A DNA stretch of 64,000 nucleotides from Vibrio proteolyticus NBRC 13287 (GCF_000467125.1 NZ_BATJ01000015.1:1-64000), one strand, 5' to 3'. Counted from the first letter of the stretch, positions 44,787 through 55,218 are shown. Program-made: numbers and translations. The notes: generated by a model not told the origin, from the sequence alone.

Positions 44787-45629
44787 ATGACGCTAGAAAA
44801 TATCAGTCAGGCGAAAGTTTTCGGTGGCTGGCACAAACAGTATTCATTTGAGTCCAATACGCTCAAAGGCCGCACTCGCTTCGCGATTTTCCTCCCGCCC
44901 AACGCCACGCAGGCAAATCCGGTTCCGGTCTTGTACTGGTTGTCTGGCCTTACCTGTACCGACGAAAATTTCATGCAAAAAGCCGGCGCGTTCCATATGG
45001 CCGCAGAGCTGGGAGTTGCGATTGTCGCCCCCGACACCAGCCCGCGGGGTGACAAGGTCGCCGATGACGACAATTACGATCTGGGCCAAGGGGCGGGTTT
45101 CTATCTTAACGCGACGGAGATGCCTTGGGCGAAGCACTACCAGATGTATGACTTTATTACCCAGGAATTGCCTGCGATCATAGAGCAAAATTTCCCAGTT
45201 ACCGATGTGAAATCCATTTCAGGACACAGTATGGGCGGACATGGCGCGCTTACCATTGGCCTGAAAAATCCGCATCAATACCGCAGTATTTCTGCGTTCA
45301 GTCCAATCAGTAACCCAATGGCCTGCCCATGGGGACAAAAGGCGTTCAGTCACTATCTGGGCAGTGACTCCGAAAGCTGGAAGGAGTACGACGCCAGCGA
45401 ACTGCTCCGCCAGACCAAATCACCGTTGCCTATTTTGGTAGACCAGGGTGACGCCGATGGATTTCTGGTTGAGCAACTCAAACCGCAGAGTCTGATTGAC
45501 GCCGCTGCAGTACATCACTCCGCGTTGAAGTTACGTATGCAGCCTGGCTATGACCATAGCTATTATTTCATCTCGACCTTTATTGGTGATCATCTCAACT
45601 TTCACGCGCGCTACCTGTTTGCGGAATAA
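44787..45629 (+). CDS. frmB: S-formylglutathione hydrolase
   Basis: A 280-residue alpha/beta-hydrolase (esterase D type). It releases formate from S-formylglutathione, the second step of glutathione-dependent formaldehyde detoxification. Seen: YWLSGLTCTDENFMQKAG, the nucleophile Ser in ISGHSMGGHGAL, Asp in LVDQGDADGFL and His in GYDHSYYFI. ATG behind AAAGGGG. It is the last gene of the frmAB operon. Confidence 0.96.
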   Translation: MTLENISQAKVFGGWHKQYSFESNTLKGRTRFAIFLPPNATQANPVPVLYWLSGLTCTDENFMQKAGAFHMAAELGVAIVAPDTSPRGDKVADDDNYDLGQGAGFYLNATEMPWAKHYQMYDFITQELPAIIEQNFPVTDVKSISGHSMGGHGALTIGLKNPHQYRSISAFSPISNPMACPWGQKAFSHYLGSDSESWKEYDASELLRQTKSPLPILVDQGDADGFLVEQLKPQSLIDAAAVHHSALKLRMQPGYDHSYYFISTFIGDHLNFHARYLFAE

Positions 45630-45632
45630 ACG

Positions 45633-45657
45633 AAAACGAGCCAAATGGCTCGTTTTT
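45633..45657. terminator. bidirectional terminator between frmB and pgaD
   Basis: AAAACGAGCCA-AA-TGGCTCGTTTTT between converging genes. Confidence 0.92.
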
Positions 45658-45661
45658 CTTA

Positions 45662-45994
45662 TCAGTCGTGCTTTTTAAACCGTGACTCCAAACTCCATAA
45701 CAATCGTTTCAGTTTCGACCAGAAATGGAACAACAGAATGATCCCAAGCAGCATAATGGCGACCGACAGTAAGATGTCACTCAGATTCATCCCAAATAAA
45801 AGCCCCCCTTCACGATCCGGATAAAGCCATTCATGCAGCAACGGATGGAGCAGTAAAAAACTCCAGCAAAGCCAAGTCAGCGTATTGATCAACGAGTCCC
45901 GCACTTTTATACGAAAACGGCGTTTTTCTTTGTTATTGATGATGTAGAGCCGGTTTTGGTTGTGAAAATGAAGCTTTCGCTCTTTGTCACTCAT
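45662..45994 (-). CDS. pgaD: PgaD-like subunit of poly-GlcNAc synthase
   Basis: A 110-residue inner-membrane protein with two helices (INTLTWLCWSFLLLHPLLHEW and ILLSVAIMLLGIILLFHFW) and basic ends. PgaD binds PgaC and is needed for poly-beta-1,6-N-acetylglucosamine synthesis; in E. coli c-di-GMP stabilises the PgaC-PgaD pair. ATG 45994 is preferred because AGGA lies in front; ATG 46009, which overlaps the end of pgaC, is possible. It is the last gene of pgaABCD. Confidence 0.85.
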   Translation of the reverse strand: MSDKERKLHFHNQNRLYIINNKEKRRFRIKVRDSLINTLTWLCWSFLLLHPLLHEWLYPDREGGLLFGMNLSDILLSVAIMLLGIILLFHFWSKLKRLLWSLESRFKKHD

Positions 45995-46001
45995 CTGCGT
46001 C

Positions 46002-47285
46002 CTATCCATCGCGGAAACTCTCCCCCCGATCCGGGCTGTCCCATACGGCTTTCTGACCGCGTTTACGTAAAATCGCTTTCGGTACTGCCACGACCACCGT
46101 CACGACATTCAGCATCCAATACACCAGCGGATACCAGATGCACCATAAGAAATTGCGAAACAAATTGGAGTCGTAATTCCGGTCAATCATGATGCTGACC
46201 GAGAACTGCAGCAGACACACGAAGATCAATGCCAGTCCGGACCATTCAAAGGTCAACAAATCCATCGCTTTGACATTTTCATCAATGGAATAGGCATCAA
46301 ACAAGTGCAATGCCGTCGTCGTCACCACCGAGTAACTCCATAAAACACTGATCATGTATTCAAACAACAGCGGCCAAAAATGCGTTTGGCCACGATAGAG
46401 GGCCGGTAAGCCATATCGCAAAAACACTTCCGCCCCCCCCTGCGCCCAGCGTAGGCGCTGTTTGTACAGGCCACGCAGCGTTTCTGGCATCAACACCCAG
46501 CAACGCGCCAACGGTTCATAATGGATCAGCCAGTTTCGCATTTGCAGCTTCCAGCTAACGTCGATATCTTCGGTGATCATATCGGTGCTCCAACCACCAA
46601 TATCGACAATGGCCTGCTTGCGGAATGCCACAATCACCCCTGAGACGGTAAACACGGTGCCGTAAATGCGTTGCGCGCGTTTGATCAGACCTATGATCGA
46701 CGAGAACTCACCTGTCTGTAGTTTGCCGATAATGGTGGAGCGCGTTCGTACCCGGGGGTTGCCCGTGACGGCCCCCAGCTTGCGACTATGGAGGAAACGC
46801 TGAACCATCCAACGCGCAGCCTGAGGATCCAGCAATGCATCACCGTCAATGCAAAGTAAAAACTCACCGCTGGTGTGCTCAAGGCCGTGATTGAGTGCCG
46901 ACGCCTTTCCGCCATTGTCCTGATGTACCACGACGAGACGTGGATCAGACAGCGCTAATTCGTCGAGCCGCGCTGCCGTGTCATCTTTACTGCCGTCATT
47001 GATTGCCACCACCTCAAAGTTGGGGTAATCAAGTCTCAGCGCCTGACCAATGGTTTCATTGACGTTAGCGCCTTCGTTATAACATGGCACCATCACTGAC
47101 ACTTTGGGGTAGTGAGGCAACTGCAACGGCCCTTGTTTCGCGACCTTAAGCTGCGCCCGCTCCCAGTGAAAGTAGTAATACACACCGCCACAGGTCCAGA
47201 CCAAAGCCATAATGCACGGATAGAGATAGACAAAATAACTCAGCCACAACAGGAACTGGTGATAGTTGTCCATACCAGCACTCAT
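46002..47285 (-). CDS. pgaC: poly-beta-1,6-N-acetylglucosamine synthase (GT2)
   Basis: A 427-residue processive glycosyltransferase of family 2 in the inner membrane. The catalytic motifs are VAINDGSKDDT, CIDGDALLD, TEDIDVSW and QRLRWAQGG (QxxRW). Flanking helices occur near the N-terminus and at about 300-410. It polymerises UDP-GlcNAc and exports the chain with PgaD. The start overlaps the pgaB stop by 4 bases. Confidence 0.96.
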   Translation of the reverse strand: MSAGMDNYHQFLLWLSYFVYLYPCIMALVWTCGGVYYYFHWERAQLKVAKQGPLQLPHYPKVSVMVPCYNEGANVNETIGQALRLDYPNFEVVAINDGSKDDTAARLDELALSDPRLVVVHQDNGGKASALNHGLEHTSGEFLLCIDGDALLDPQAARWMVQRFLHSRKLGAVTGNPRVRTRSTIIGKLQTGEFSSIIGLIKRAQRIYGTVFTVSGVIVAFRKQAIVDIGGWSTDMITEDIDVSWKLQMRNWLIHYEPLARCWVLMPETLRGLYKQRLRWAQGGAEVFLRYGLPALYRGQTHFWPLLFEYMISVLWSYSVVTTTALHLFDAYSIDENVKAMDLLTFEWSGLALIFVCLLQFSVSIMIDRNYDSNLFRNFLWCIWYPLVYWMLNVVTVVVAVPKAILRKRGQKAVWDSPDRGESFRDG

Positions 47286-49348
47286 TTCGCCCCCTCCATC
47301 TTGCCCGAGTTGGAGAATACCGGACGCAACACCTTGAGATCCGGCTGTGCGCTAATGAAATCATCCGGATAGTACCCGTAGTGTTGAATGCCTTCTTGCG
47401 CGATGATTTTCATCTGCTGTGCCAGCTCTTCTGACGACAGCGGTTTACCAGTGCGCCAGTTGCGGGCCTGAAGCTCAAACACCAGCTTGTCGGCCGGAAC
47501 ACTTTGCAATGACAGCTTTGCAATATTGCGCAGCCAGGCCATCGGCTGCTCTGCCTGTTCCATATAGGGCATCGCCATTACTGCGGTGTAATCGTACGCC
47601 TGGCCAAACGCAGACATACTTTGCGCAAACCACGCTTCACTGGCTGGGTTAAGCACTGCTTCTGCGTAGATATTGCGCGCCAGCATCATAGGGGAACCGC
47701 TGCCAGACGCGTACTGACGGGCGTTTTCTGCTAAATCCAGCGTAAAATCAATCAGGTATTGTGTCTTGTGCTGAGTCCAACTGGCCATTTGCTCGCCATC
47801 CTCTCGGATTGCAGTCACATTAGGGTTTAACCCCCAACGGCGATACTGTTGCAAAGCGGCCGGAGACGCATCTTCGAAATCCGTCAGGAAAGCATCATCA
47901 TGGAACAAGATGCCAGCAAACTTGCCGTATGCCCCCAGTTCACGGTATATCTGCCGAATCGCATTACGATTTTTCACTGAGAAAGGCGATAAACGCAGAT
48001 AACGCCCTTTATCTGGCGCACCGAAGCGCACATCGGTGACGTACTGGTAATTTGGTCCCAGATCAAAGCCAAGTACTGGCATCCAGGCAAACACTTTGAC
48101 GCCAGCACGGGTTTTCAACTGCCAGGCGACCCGGTTAAACAGATCCGCTCTGACTGGCAGATAACTGTTCTGAAAGTAGAGTGCATCCGCCACGCCGTCA
48201 CCATCCGGATCCGCAAATGCCTGCAAGTAGACCGTATTAATCCCCGCCCCTTTGATCCGCTCAATCAGGATATCCAGATTGCGATTCATCTCGGCCGGAT
48301 CGTCTGAATAGACGTAATCAAGATCCACATGCACAATGCGTTCGGAGCCTTCAAATTGGGGCTCTCCGGAGAGAATTTCATCCAGTCGGTCCAGGTTAAT
48401 CTCTTGCTCGATCAGATAACGTTTCACATTGCGGCCAGACTCATGCACCGAATTCACACCTTCATCCAATGACAAGGCGTATGTCATACCGACTTTATCC
48501 GCCACTTCCAGCGCCGCCAGATTGTACGCACCATACGGCCAGACCATGATTCGGGGTGGACGGATACCGTGTTTCACCATTTGGTCCCGGCTCTGCTCGA
48601 AGTCGCTCAGCAAACGCTGTTTGTACTGGGTCAGAGTTTCGTAGCGGCCTTGCTTGGGATCATAAGCTGGTGAGGTCACTGCCGGCTCTTCATTCCCGAA
48701 TGAGTTAGCGTAAATACCGTAATGCGAATTGTAGGTATGCGAAGCAATCTCAATCAGTCCGGAGTCCTGCATCTCTTTGATCTGTTCCCAGTTGAGAAAG
48801 CGCTTTTGTGAGATCATCAGCTTGCCATACGGCACCATGCTATTCGCAGAAGGTTCCAGCCAGTGACCGACTATCGCCATCACCGCCGGGAAGTTGTACA
48901 ACTTGAGAAGCGGATACACGGTGTAGTAGAAGCTGGCGTAGCCATCATCAAAAGTCAGCAGTACAGCTTTGTCAGGTAACGGGGCTTTACCAGTTTGAGC
49001 ATCAATGATTTGTTGGAAGCTGACCGGGTGATATCCCTGTTGTTTAAGCCAGTTAAAGTGCTCCACCAATCGGTCGCGGGTCAGCGTGTCCGGAAAAATC
49101 TTGGCATCCGGCGTTAAGCGTAGATCAATGAAATCGTGATAACACAACGCAACGTACGATAAGTCATCCCTTGGCGCACTGCGCAAAGGACGGGGCACCA
49201 GTTGGTTGAAGTGATGAATAGTACGGGTATTGTCCAGTTCACTCACTGTCATGTTTGCAATCGATGGTGTGATGCTGGAATCGGCCGCCTTAGTACTGGC
49301 AACAGACAGTACGGCGATGATCAGAATGATGATTTGTGACATATTCAT
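47282..49348 (-). CDS. pgaB: poly-GlcNAc N-deacetylase PgaB
   Basis: A 688-residue exported protein (signal IIILIIAVLSVASTKAADS). The N-terminal CE4 polysaccharide deacetylase domain has YVALCYHDFID, VLLTFDDGYASFY and EIASHTYNSHYG. The C-terminal GH13-like domain (GERIVHVDLDYVYSDDPAEMNRNLDILIERIKGAGINTVYLQAF) binds and cleaves the polymer. Partial deacetylation is needed for export through PgaA. The start overlaps the pgaA stop by 4 bases. Confidence 0.95.
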   Translation of the reverse strand: MNMSQIIILIIAVLSVASTKAADSSITPSIANMTVSELDNTRTIHHFNQLVPRPLRSAPRDDLSYVALCYHDFIDLRLTPDAKIFPDTLTRDRLVEHFNWLKQQGYHPVSFQQIIDAQTGKAPLPDKAVLLTFDDGYASFYYTVYPLLKLYNFPAVMAIVGHWLEPSANSMVPYGKLMISQKRFLNWEQIKEMQDSGLIEIASHTYNSHYGIYANSFGNEEPAVTSPAYDPKQGRYETLTQYKQRLLSDFEQSRDQMVKHGIRPPRIMVWPYGAYNLAALEVADKVGMTYALSLDEGVNSVHESGRNVKRYLIEQEINLDRLDEILSGEPQFEGSERIVHVDLDYVYSDDPAEMNRNLDILIERIKGAGINTVYLQAFADPDGDGVADALYFQNSYLPVRADLFNRVAWQLKTRAGVKVFAWMPVLGFDLGPNYQYVTDVRFGAPDKGRYLRLSPFSVKNRNAIRQIYRELGAYGKFAGILFHDDAFLTDFEDASPAALQQYRRWGLNPNVTAIREDGEQMASWTQHKTQYLIDFTLDLAENARQYASGSGSPMMLARNIYAEAVLNPASEAWFAQSMSAFGQAYDYTAVMAMPYMEQAEQPMAWLRNIAKLSLQSVPADKLVFELQARNWRTGKPLSSEELAQQMKIIAQEGIQHYGYYPDDFISAQPDLKVLRPVFSNSGKMEGAK

Positions 49349-51735
49349 GGTGCAAAACTCACAACAAAATTAACGAACAGGTAGTCGTTATACTCCCCGT
49401 CTCCATCATAAAAGGCTTTACTGCGTCCGGCGCCGTAGGCGAAGGTAGCCCGATGGGATACCTGCCAGGACTGCTGATAATTGACGTCCCAGTTCCACTC
49501 ACTGCCATAACTCTGTTGCCAGTAAGGCCCCGTCGACAGCACCAGTTGATGATCTAGGCTCAATTGATCCGCCAGACGCTGATGGTAGATTTGCGTCAGG
49601 CTCAGCGACGCATAACGATCTTCAAGCGGGTTGAAATACTCGGCCTGCGGGATATCCTCGTTGCGTGACTGACCGAGGTACAACGCACTGCGCAGACGGT
49701 AGACGTCATTGCGATACAGCTCCCCATCCAACCAGGTCAGCGCGGTATAACGTTGGTTGTCATCGGTAAAATCGGCGTAAGCGAAAGAGGCGCCCCACAA
49801 CAATGCATCGGACCAGCGATAACGCACACTGCCGATGACATCATCCACGTAAGTGTCGTTTTTGAGTGCGCGTAACGGAGTGTCGGCCGAGTTGTTGCGG
49901 TAACTGAGCGAAAAAGACCAGTGATCAGAGCCACGATAGTCACCTTTAAGCCAGAAATAGCTTTTCTCATTCAGCTTCGCGCCCTGACCAAGCTCTGTTG
50001 TCAATGTCAATGGATAGCTCACCCATTCGCCACCCAGCCCAAAGTACCGGGCATAAAGATCACGTTGGTCAAACATACCGAAGCTCTGTTGGTCATGTAC
50101 AAACAGGCGCGCCCCTCCGAGTGCCCGTTGACTGTACAAATAGGCATCGTAACGCCAATCTTTGGAGGCGTTGATGGTGGCACCATCAGAGCGACCATGG
50201 CGAAACTCCCCCTGAATATATGCCGCTTCTTTTTGGTCAATAACTCGATTAATTTGCCGCGTCTCCATACGTGGATATCGCTGATTGACCGCGTCACGCT
50301 GTTCTGAGACTTGATCCCAGGCACCACGCTCGGCGTTCGCCATTAACGTCGCCTTATCGACCAAAGCATGGTTTTCCTCCGCCAGCAGGGCTCGGGCCTG
50401 TTGATAATACGCAATGGCCTTGTCCTGATTGCCGCGCCAGTTCTCAAAATCGCCCATCGTCAGGATGAGGTAAGGGTTGCCGGGTGCTTGCGCATACAGC
50501 TGGTCAAGCAGCTTCTCCGATGTCTGCATATCACCACGAGCCGCGTAATGCATCGCGTTCAGCAGTTGCAGGTTCTGATAGTTGTCGTTGGTCAACCGGA
50601 CGCTGCCGGTGTAGTCCCAGCGGGTAGCAGGTGTTGAAGCAATGGCTTGCTTCAGGACAGCGTTCGCGGCATCAAACTGTTCGCTGTCCATATAGCTGTT
50701 GTACAGCTTGGTTTTTAGTTCTGAGTCGGATGGTGCTTTTTCGTAAGCCATCGCATACACCTTTGATGCCGCTTCAGGCCTGTCCGTCGCCAACCAGTAG
50801 TCAGCCAGAGTTAAGCGTGCATAATTCGGCAAATCCGGTAACGGCTCCATGTATCGCGCCACAGGCTCTGCCTGCTGATAATCTTCGAGTGCAACCAAGG
50901 CCGTCAGCAGATCGTAAGTTACCGGTCGATAGAGCGGGTGCAGCGGTGGGATTTGTTCACGCAGGCGCTGCAAACTCTGAGCACTTCGACTTAAAGCCTG
51001 GTCAGACTGAGCCCGTCGGCCGTTTTTCAGTTGCGTTGTCGCCGCATAGTAGTCAAACCACAACTGATCCACCGGGCCAAACCAATCGGGATGAGAATTC
51101 AGCAAATCTGATACGGCGGGAGCAGCACCCAATCTGAGCGCCGCCTTATAAAATGCGATGCCGACCTCGCGATTGTCAGGTTCAGCCTGATACCAGCGCT
51201 GGAGCGCAAATACTTCGCCGACCTGATCATCCAACGCCCGTGCGATGTACACTTGGGTCTGATAAAAATGGCCATCATGTACGAAGTGACGCTGGTAATA
51301 ATTAAAGGCACGGCGTGACTCCGTTAAATCGTTGCGCTCTGCACTGACCAAAGCCAGCCCCAACCACCCCTCACGGTTGGCGGGTTCGATCTGAGTGAGT
51401 TGCGAATAAAACGTCTGAGCACGCTGCAACTCCCCTTGATTACGGAACGCCTTCGCCAGTATCTCCAGCGATTGCGGACTGAGTGAGTTTGCGGAACAGG
51501 AACCACAAGCACTGAGCGCAAACTGAAGCTGGCCATCCCAGGAGTCAATCGCAATCAAATCATTCAGTACTTTATGATCTAAAGTTTGACGATAAAGGGA
51601 TGACAATCCCTCTAATGCATTATTGACATCTCCATTCCTAGCCTTAAAAACATAGTTTTCCCTGAGTTGATTTATATCGGTATTGGCATAACAGGTGCTG
51701 GCTGCCAAACCAACAATTAGAGTTAAAGCTCTCAT
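49345..51735 (-). CDS. pgaA: poly-GlcNAc export porin PgaA
   Basis: About 796 residues with a signal peptide (ALTLIVGLAASTCYA). The periplasmic part consists of TPR repeats (for example AFRNQGELQRAQTFYSQLTQIEPANREGWLGLALV). The C-terminal 280 residues form an outer-membrane beta-barrel with alternating aromatic strands, ending DYLFVNFVVSFAP. It exports partially deacetylated poly-GlcNAc. ATG 51735 has GGA in front; ATG 51744 is the alternative. It is the first gene of pgaABCD, and a LysR gene lies just upstream on the same strand. Confidence 0.93.
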   Translation of the reverse strand: MRALTLIVGLAASTCYANTDINQLRENYVFKARNGDVNNALEGLSSLYRQTLDHKVLNDLIAIDSWDGQLQFALSACGSCSANSLSPQSLEILAKAFRNQGELQRAQTFYSQLTQIEPANREGWLGLALVSAERNDLTESRRAFNYYQRHFVHDGHFYQTQVYIARALDDQVGEVFALQRWYQAEPDNREVGIAFYKAALRLGAAPAVSDLLNSHPDWFGPVDQLWFDYYAATTQLKNGRRAQSDQALSRSAQSLQRLREQIPPLHPLYRPVTYDLLTALVALEDYQQAEPVARYMEPLPDLPNYARLTLADYWLATDRPEAASKVYAMAYEKAPSDSELKTKLYNSYMDSEQFDAANAVLKQAIASTPATRWDYTGSVRLTNDNYQNLQLLNAMHYAARGDMQTSEKLLDQLYAQAPGNPYLILTMGDFENWRGNQDKAIAYYQQARALLAEENHALVDKATLMANAERGAWDQVSEQRDAVNQRYPRMETRQINRVIDQKEAAYIQGEFRHGRSDGATINASKDWRYDAYLYSQRALGGARLFVHDQQSFGMFDQRDLYARYFGLGGEWVSYPLTLTTELGQGAKLNEKSYFWLKGDYRGSDHWSFSLSYRNNSADTPLRALKNDTYVDDVIGSVRYRWSDALLWGASFAYADFTDDNQRYTALTWLDGELYRNDVYRLRSALYLGQSRNEDIPQAEYFNPLEDRYASLSLTQIYHQRLADQLSLDHQLVLSTGPYWQQSYGSEWNWDVNYQQSWQVSHRATFAYGAGRSKAFYDGDGEYNDYLFVNFVVSFAP

Positions 51736-51907
51736 TTGTTCCATCTCTTAAAAAAGATCGACAGCAAGCCACCAATATCATTTATTTGATTCATGGCTTT
51801 TTTTTATAGTTTTAAATTATAATTTTTCGTAGGACTTAAGATTAAATCCCTGTGGAGACAATCCCTAGTTGATTAATATAAGTAAAACTTATACTCATCA
51901 TTTTTAT

Positions 51908-52828
51908 CTAAACTTCATCTGCAATTTCCAGGTTAATAATGGAATTAAATTTGGTAATTTTTTCCACTAACCATGTCACCGCAGGGCTCAATTGCGAGCC
52001 AGAAAGATAAATGATTGACGATGGCCAATAGCCAGCATTTTTTTCCAAAAAAGGGAGTTCGATTTTTTCTAAATTTCCGTTTTTGAGATCATGCTCCAAA
52101 ACAAAATCCGGCAAACAACTGATGCCAATACTTTCCCGGCACAACGATAGGTTGGTGTGAATGTCCTCCACATGCCAGATTTGCAGTGCAGACTTCACAT
52201 GCTGAAGAGGCCATGCTTCCATCGCAACAGGCAGCAAGACGCGCTGCTCACAAAAATCATGATAATTTAATATGTTAGAACCATTGTTGTGTTGTTCAAT
52301 GTAGTGTCTTGTCGCGACCCAACTGACGTCTATGCCAAACGCAGACACGTATTCGAAGTTAAGTCGGTTCTCGTTTTCAAACATCCCCAAGGCAATATCC
52401 AGATTTTTACTCTGGATCTCCTGAGCCAGACGAACGCTGTTTTGTTGCATGATCATCAGCTCAATATTAGGTAAAGAAGCCGTTAGTTCTTTGATGGTCT
52501 GGATAATCCGGTGGTCGCAAAATAGTGGATCTATCCCAAGGCGAATCTTAACGTCCGTTGAGTTATAAACCGCCACTGATCTTTCTAAAAAAGTTTGGTA
52601 TTGCGACATCATTATTTTCGCATTTTTTAAAAAGTTCTCTCCTTTTTCAGTCAGTTTTGGGTACTTACCTGACCTATCAAACAATTGTACCCCAAGATCG
52701 ACTTCCAGTGTTTGTATCGACAAGCTAATAGCGGCTTGAGTTTTATTCAAAACTCTCGCAGCCGCACTAAAGGAACCATATTCCACTGCAGCGATAAATG
52801 CGCTGACCGTTTCCATTCTTATATTCAT
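51908..52828 (-). CDS. LysR-family regulator upstream of pga operon
   Basis: A 306-residue LTTR: HTH METVSAFIAAVEYGSFSAAARVLNKTQAAISLSIQTLEVDLG, then an effector domain. It lies about 170 bp before pgaA on the same strand and is the only regulator near it, so control of pga is plausible but inferred. Its coding DNA is more AT-rich than pga. Confidence 0.9.
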   Translation of the reverse strand: MNIRMETVSAFIAAVEYGSFSAAARVLNKTQAAISLSIQTLEVDLGVQLFDRSGKYPKLTEKGENFLKNAKIMMSQYQTFLERSVAVYNSTDVKIRLGIDPLFCDHRIIQTIKELTASLPNIELMIMQQNSVRLAQEIQSKNLDIALGMFENENRLNFEYVSAFGIDVSWVATRHYIEQHNNGSNILNYHDFCEQRVLLPVAMEAWPLQHVKSALQIWHVEDIHTNLSLCRESIGISCLPDFVLEHDLKNGNLEKIELPFLEKNAGYWPSSIIYLSGSQLSPAVTWLVEKITKFNSIINLEIADEV

Positions 52829-53437
52829 TTTATTTATTATAACCTGGTTATTAATATTACTAAGCCATAGGTAAAATTAATTTAGAGACGTTTATACCTC
52901 CTGCCGGTTTATTGCTCATTTATATAACTTATAAATTAATCGTGTACAACTATTAGCCATTCCAATAGATGACATAAATATTTTTAATTAACCAATATTG
53001 GGTAGCTGGAATATAGGAAAAAATGATGAACAATCAGAAACTAATCTAATTTTCCAATTGAGACGTGTTATCAAATGGCAACATCTGCTCCATAAATATT
53101 CACAAGTCTTACATATGAAGCAACATATTCTCAACTTTGAAAAACTATCGAGTATTTTATTAACTGTGTGTTTTTTGCACAAATTTGAAATAATTTATAG
53201 AGTTCAATAGTTAAGGGAGCATTCTTATCGCCAATCTCAGCTTCGATACACACCGCTCACCAAACAGTGTGGGCCACTGGCTGATATCCAATCGCATACC
53301 GTAGGCTTACTGACGTGGTAACACACTGATCTTCATCATTAAACGACAACCTGCATACCCACATGCGCTTTTTATCATTCACTCACGTATTTGACCAGAA
53401 ACTGCTCTGCCTCTGATTGAGTTGGATAAGGTGAAAA
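52829..53437. other. non-coding interval between LysR gene and rluA-like gene
   Basis: About 600 bp. The left part (to about 53210) is AT-rich and holds short frames on both strands that overlap each other, lack ribosome sites and resemble nothing known. The right part (53220-53430) is of average composition. The LysR promoter should be near 52830-52900. No RNA gene or repeat was seen. Confidence 0.4.
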
Positions 53438-55177
53438 ATGACGGCAATTTGGGTAGAATTACGGCCCTATTTTTGCCCAACAGCCAACACCGTGAACATG
53501 CCTTCTCCCGAACAGTGCTTTACCCGTTTCCAGAGCGATGTCTCCAGCATCGATCTGCCCGAACGCTTTACATTTCCTTTTTATTACCAACCTCATCCAC
53601 TGTGTCTGTTAGCTGCCGGGCAGTTACAGCAACATTTGTTGACGCAAACCGACTGGCAACACAACTTCGGTTTAACGGAAACACAGGGGGCCGTCGGTAA
53701 AATGTTCGGCGTGCTGGTGGTGAAGTGCCCGGATGGTGGGTTGGGCTACCTATCGGCCTTTTCCGGTAAAATCGCTGATCAAAACTTACTCCCCGGTTTC
53801 GTACCGCCAGTGTTCGACATGCTGTCAAGAGATGGCTTCTTTCGCACAGAACTGGCCGACATTACCGCCGTGAGCGAACAATACCAGCTTGCTGCCAGCA
53901 ATCCTGAAATCAGCCGCTTAGAGCAAGAATTGGCAACACAACAGCAAATGGCCGCCCAGGCGATTGAGGCGCAGCGCCAGATTGCTATCGCAGCCCGGGC
54001 CGAACGAAAGCGCCAGCGTCACGATGCAGAGGTTACTCTCAAAGATCCAGAGCTTTCAGATTTTCTGGCCAATCTGGGCAAAGAAAGTGTGGCTGAAAAG
54101 AACGTCATGAAGTATCTCAAACTGGAGTGGGACGAGAAGCTGGCTGGCATAAATGAGCGCCTGAACGCCCTTAAAACGAAGGTTGAAGCACTCAAAACTC
54201 AACGCGCTCAGCTGTCCAATACGTTACAGAACAAGTTGTTCGAGCAATATCGCTTTCTCAATATTGAAGGGAAAGAGAAAAGTCTTAACGCCATTTTTGC
54301 TCAGACCAACACACCTGTCCCCCCGGCTGGAGCTGGTGAGTGCGCGGCACCTAAGCTGTTGCACTACGCATTCAAACATGGTTTTACGCCGATAGCGATG
54401 GCCGAGTTCTGGTGGGGCCAGTCACCCAAATCAGAAGTGCGCCAACACAAAAGTTTTTATCCTTCCTGCCACAGTAAATGTCATCCGATCCTCGGCCATA
54501 TGCTGCAAGGCATGCCGGTTGATGACAATCCACTCGAAGAAAACTGGGCAGAAGATCTGGAACTGGAGATCGTGTATCAGGACGAGGCGATGGTGGTGAT
54601 CAATAAACCATCGGGTATGCTTTCGGTTCCGGGCAAAACCATTTCCGACTCCGCATACACACGTTTGCAAGCGATGTTCCCTGATGCTGAGGGCCCTCTG
54701 GTAATCCACCGACTCGACATGGCGACCTCAGGGCTGCTGGTGTTTGCCCTTACCCGTCGAGCCAACAAAAGCTTGCAAAAACAGTTCATCAGTCGGGAGA
54801 TTGAAAAGCGCTACATAGCGCTGATCGAAGGCGTTCCGATTGAAGACGAAGGGGATATTGCACTCCCCATGCGAGGGGATCCGGATGACCGGCCCCGTCA
54901 ACTGGTCTGTTTTGAGCATGGAAAACCCGCACACACCCATTGGCAAAAAATAGACGTTACAAACGGCCGGACCAAACTTTATCTCTATCCAAAAACCGGG
55001 CGAACCCATCAATTGCGCGTTCACTGCGCTCATCACCTTGGCCTGAACATGCCGATGGTCGGTGATGGTCTGTATGGGGAACGCGCTGAGCGGCTCCATT
55101 TACATGCAGAATCACTGGCGTTCGATCATCCTTACAGTAAAGAACGGATGCATTTTCGGGTCGACGCACCATTCTGA
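53438..55177 (+). CDS. RluA-family pseudouridine synthase with long N-terminal extension
   Basis: A 579-residue RNA pseudouridine synthase. The C-terminal 220 residues hold the RluA core: VINKPSGMLSVPG, the catalytic Asp in HRLDMATSGLLVFAL, EKRYIALIEG and KTGRTHQLRVHCAHHLG. The first 340 residues include a coiled coil (about 165-270) and a Cys/His-containing segment (PSCHSKCHPILGHML) seen in the longer members of this family. AAGGTG precedes ATG 53438; an internal ATG at 53498 (MPSPEQCF) is an alternative start. The target, 23S rRNA or tRNA, is not determined. Confidence 0.9.
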   Translation: MTAIWVELRPYFCPTANTVNMPSPEQCFTRFQSDVSSIDLPERFTFPFYYQPHPLCLLAAGQLQQHLLTQTDWQHNFGLTETQGAVGKMFGVLVVKCPDGGLGYLSAFSGKIADQNLLPGFVPPVFDMLSRDGFFRTELADITAVSEQYQLAASNPEISRLEQELATQQQMAAQAIEAQRQIAIAARAERKRQRHDAEVTLKDPELSDFLANLGKESVAEKNVMKYLKLEWDEKLAGINERLNALKTKVEALKTQRAQLSNTLQNKLFEQYRFLNIEGKEKSLNAIFAQTNTPVPPAGAGECAAPKLLHYAFKHGFTPIAMAEFWWGQSPKSEVRQHKSFYPSCHSKCHPILGHMLQGMPVDDNPLEENWAEDLELEIVYQDEAMVVINKPSGMLSVPGKTISDSAYTRLQAMFPDAEGPLVIHRLDMATSGLLVFALTRRANKSLQKQFISREIEKRYIALIEGVPIEDEGDIALPMRGDPDDRPRQLVCFEHGKPAHTHWQKIDVTNGRTKLYLYPKTGRTHQLRVHCAHHLGLNMPMVGDGLYGERAERLHLHAESLAFDHPYSKERMHFRVDAPF

Positions 55178-55183
55178 ACTGAA

Positions 55184-55218
55184 CAAAAAAACGGACGCTA
55201 AAAAAGCATCCGTTTTTT
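55184..55218. terminator. bidirectional terminator after the pseudouridine synthase gene
   Basis: AAAAAAACGGACGCT-AAAAA-AGCATCCGTTTTTT (one mismatch), between converging genes. Confidence 0.88.

Noticed and set aside
52988..53210. Overlapping frames of 64 and 70 codons on opposite strands
   Set aside because: They overlap each other, are AT-driven, lack ribosome sites and resemble no family.
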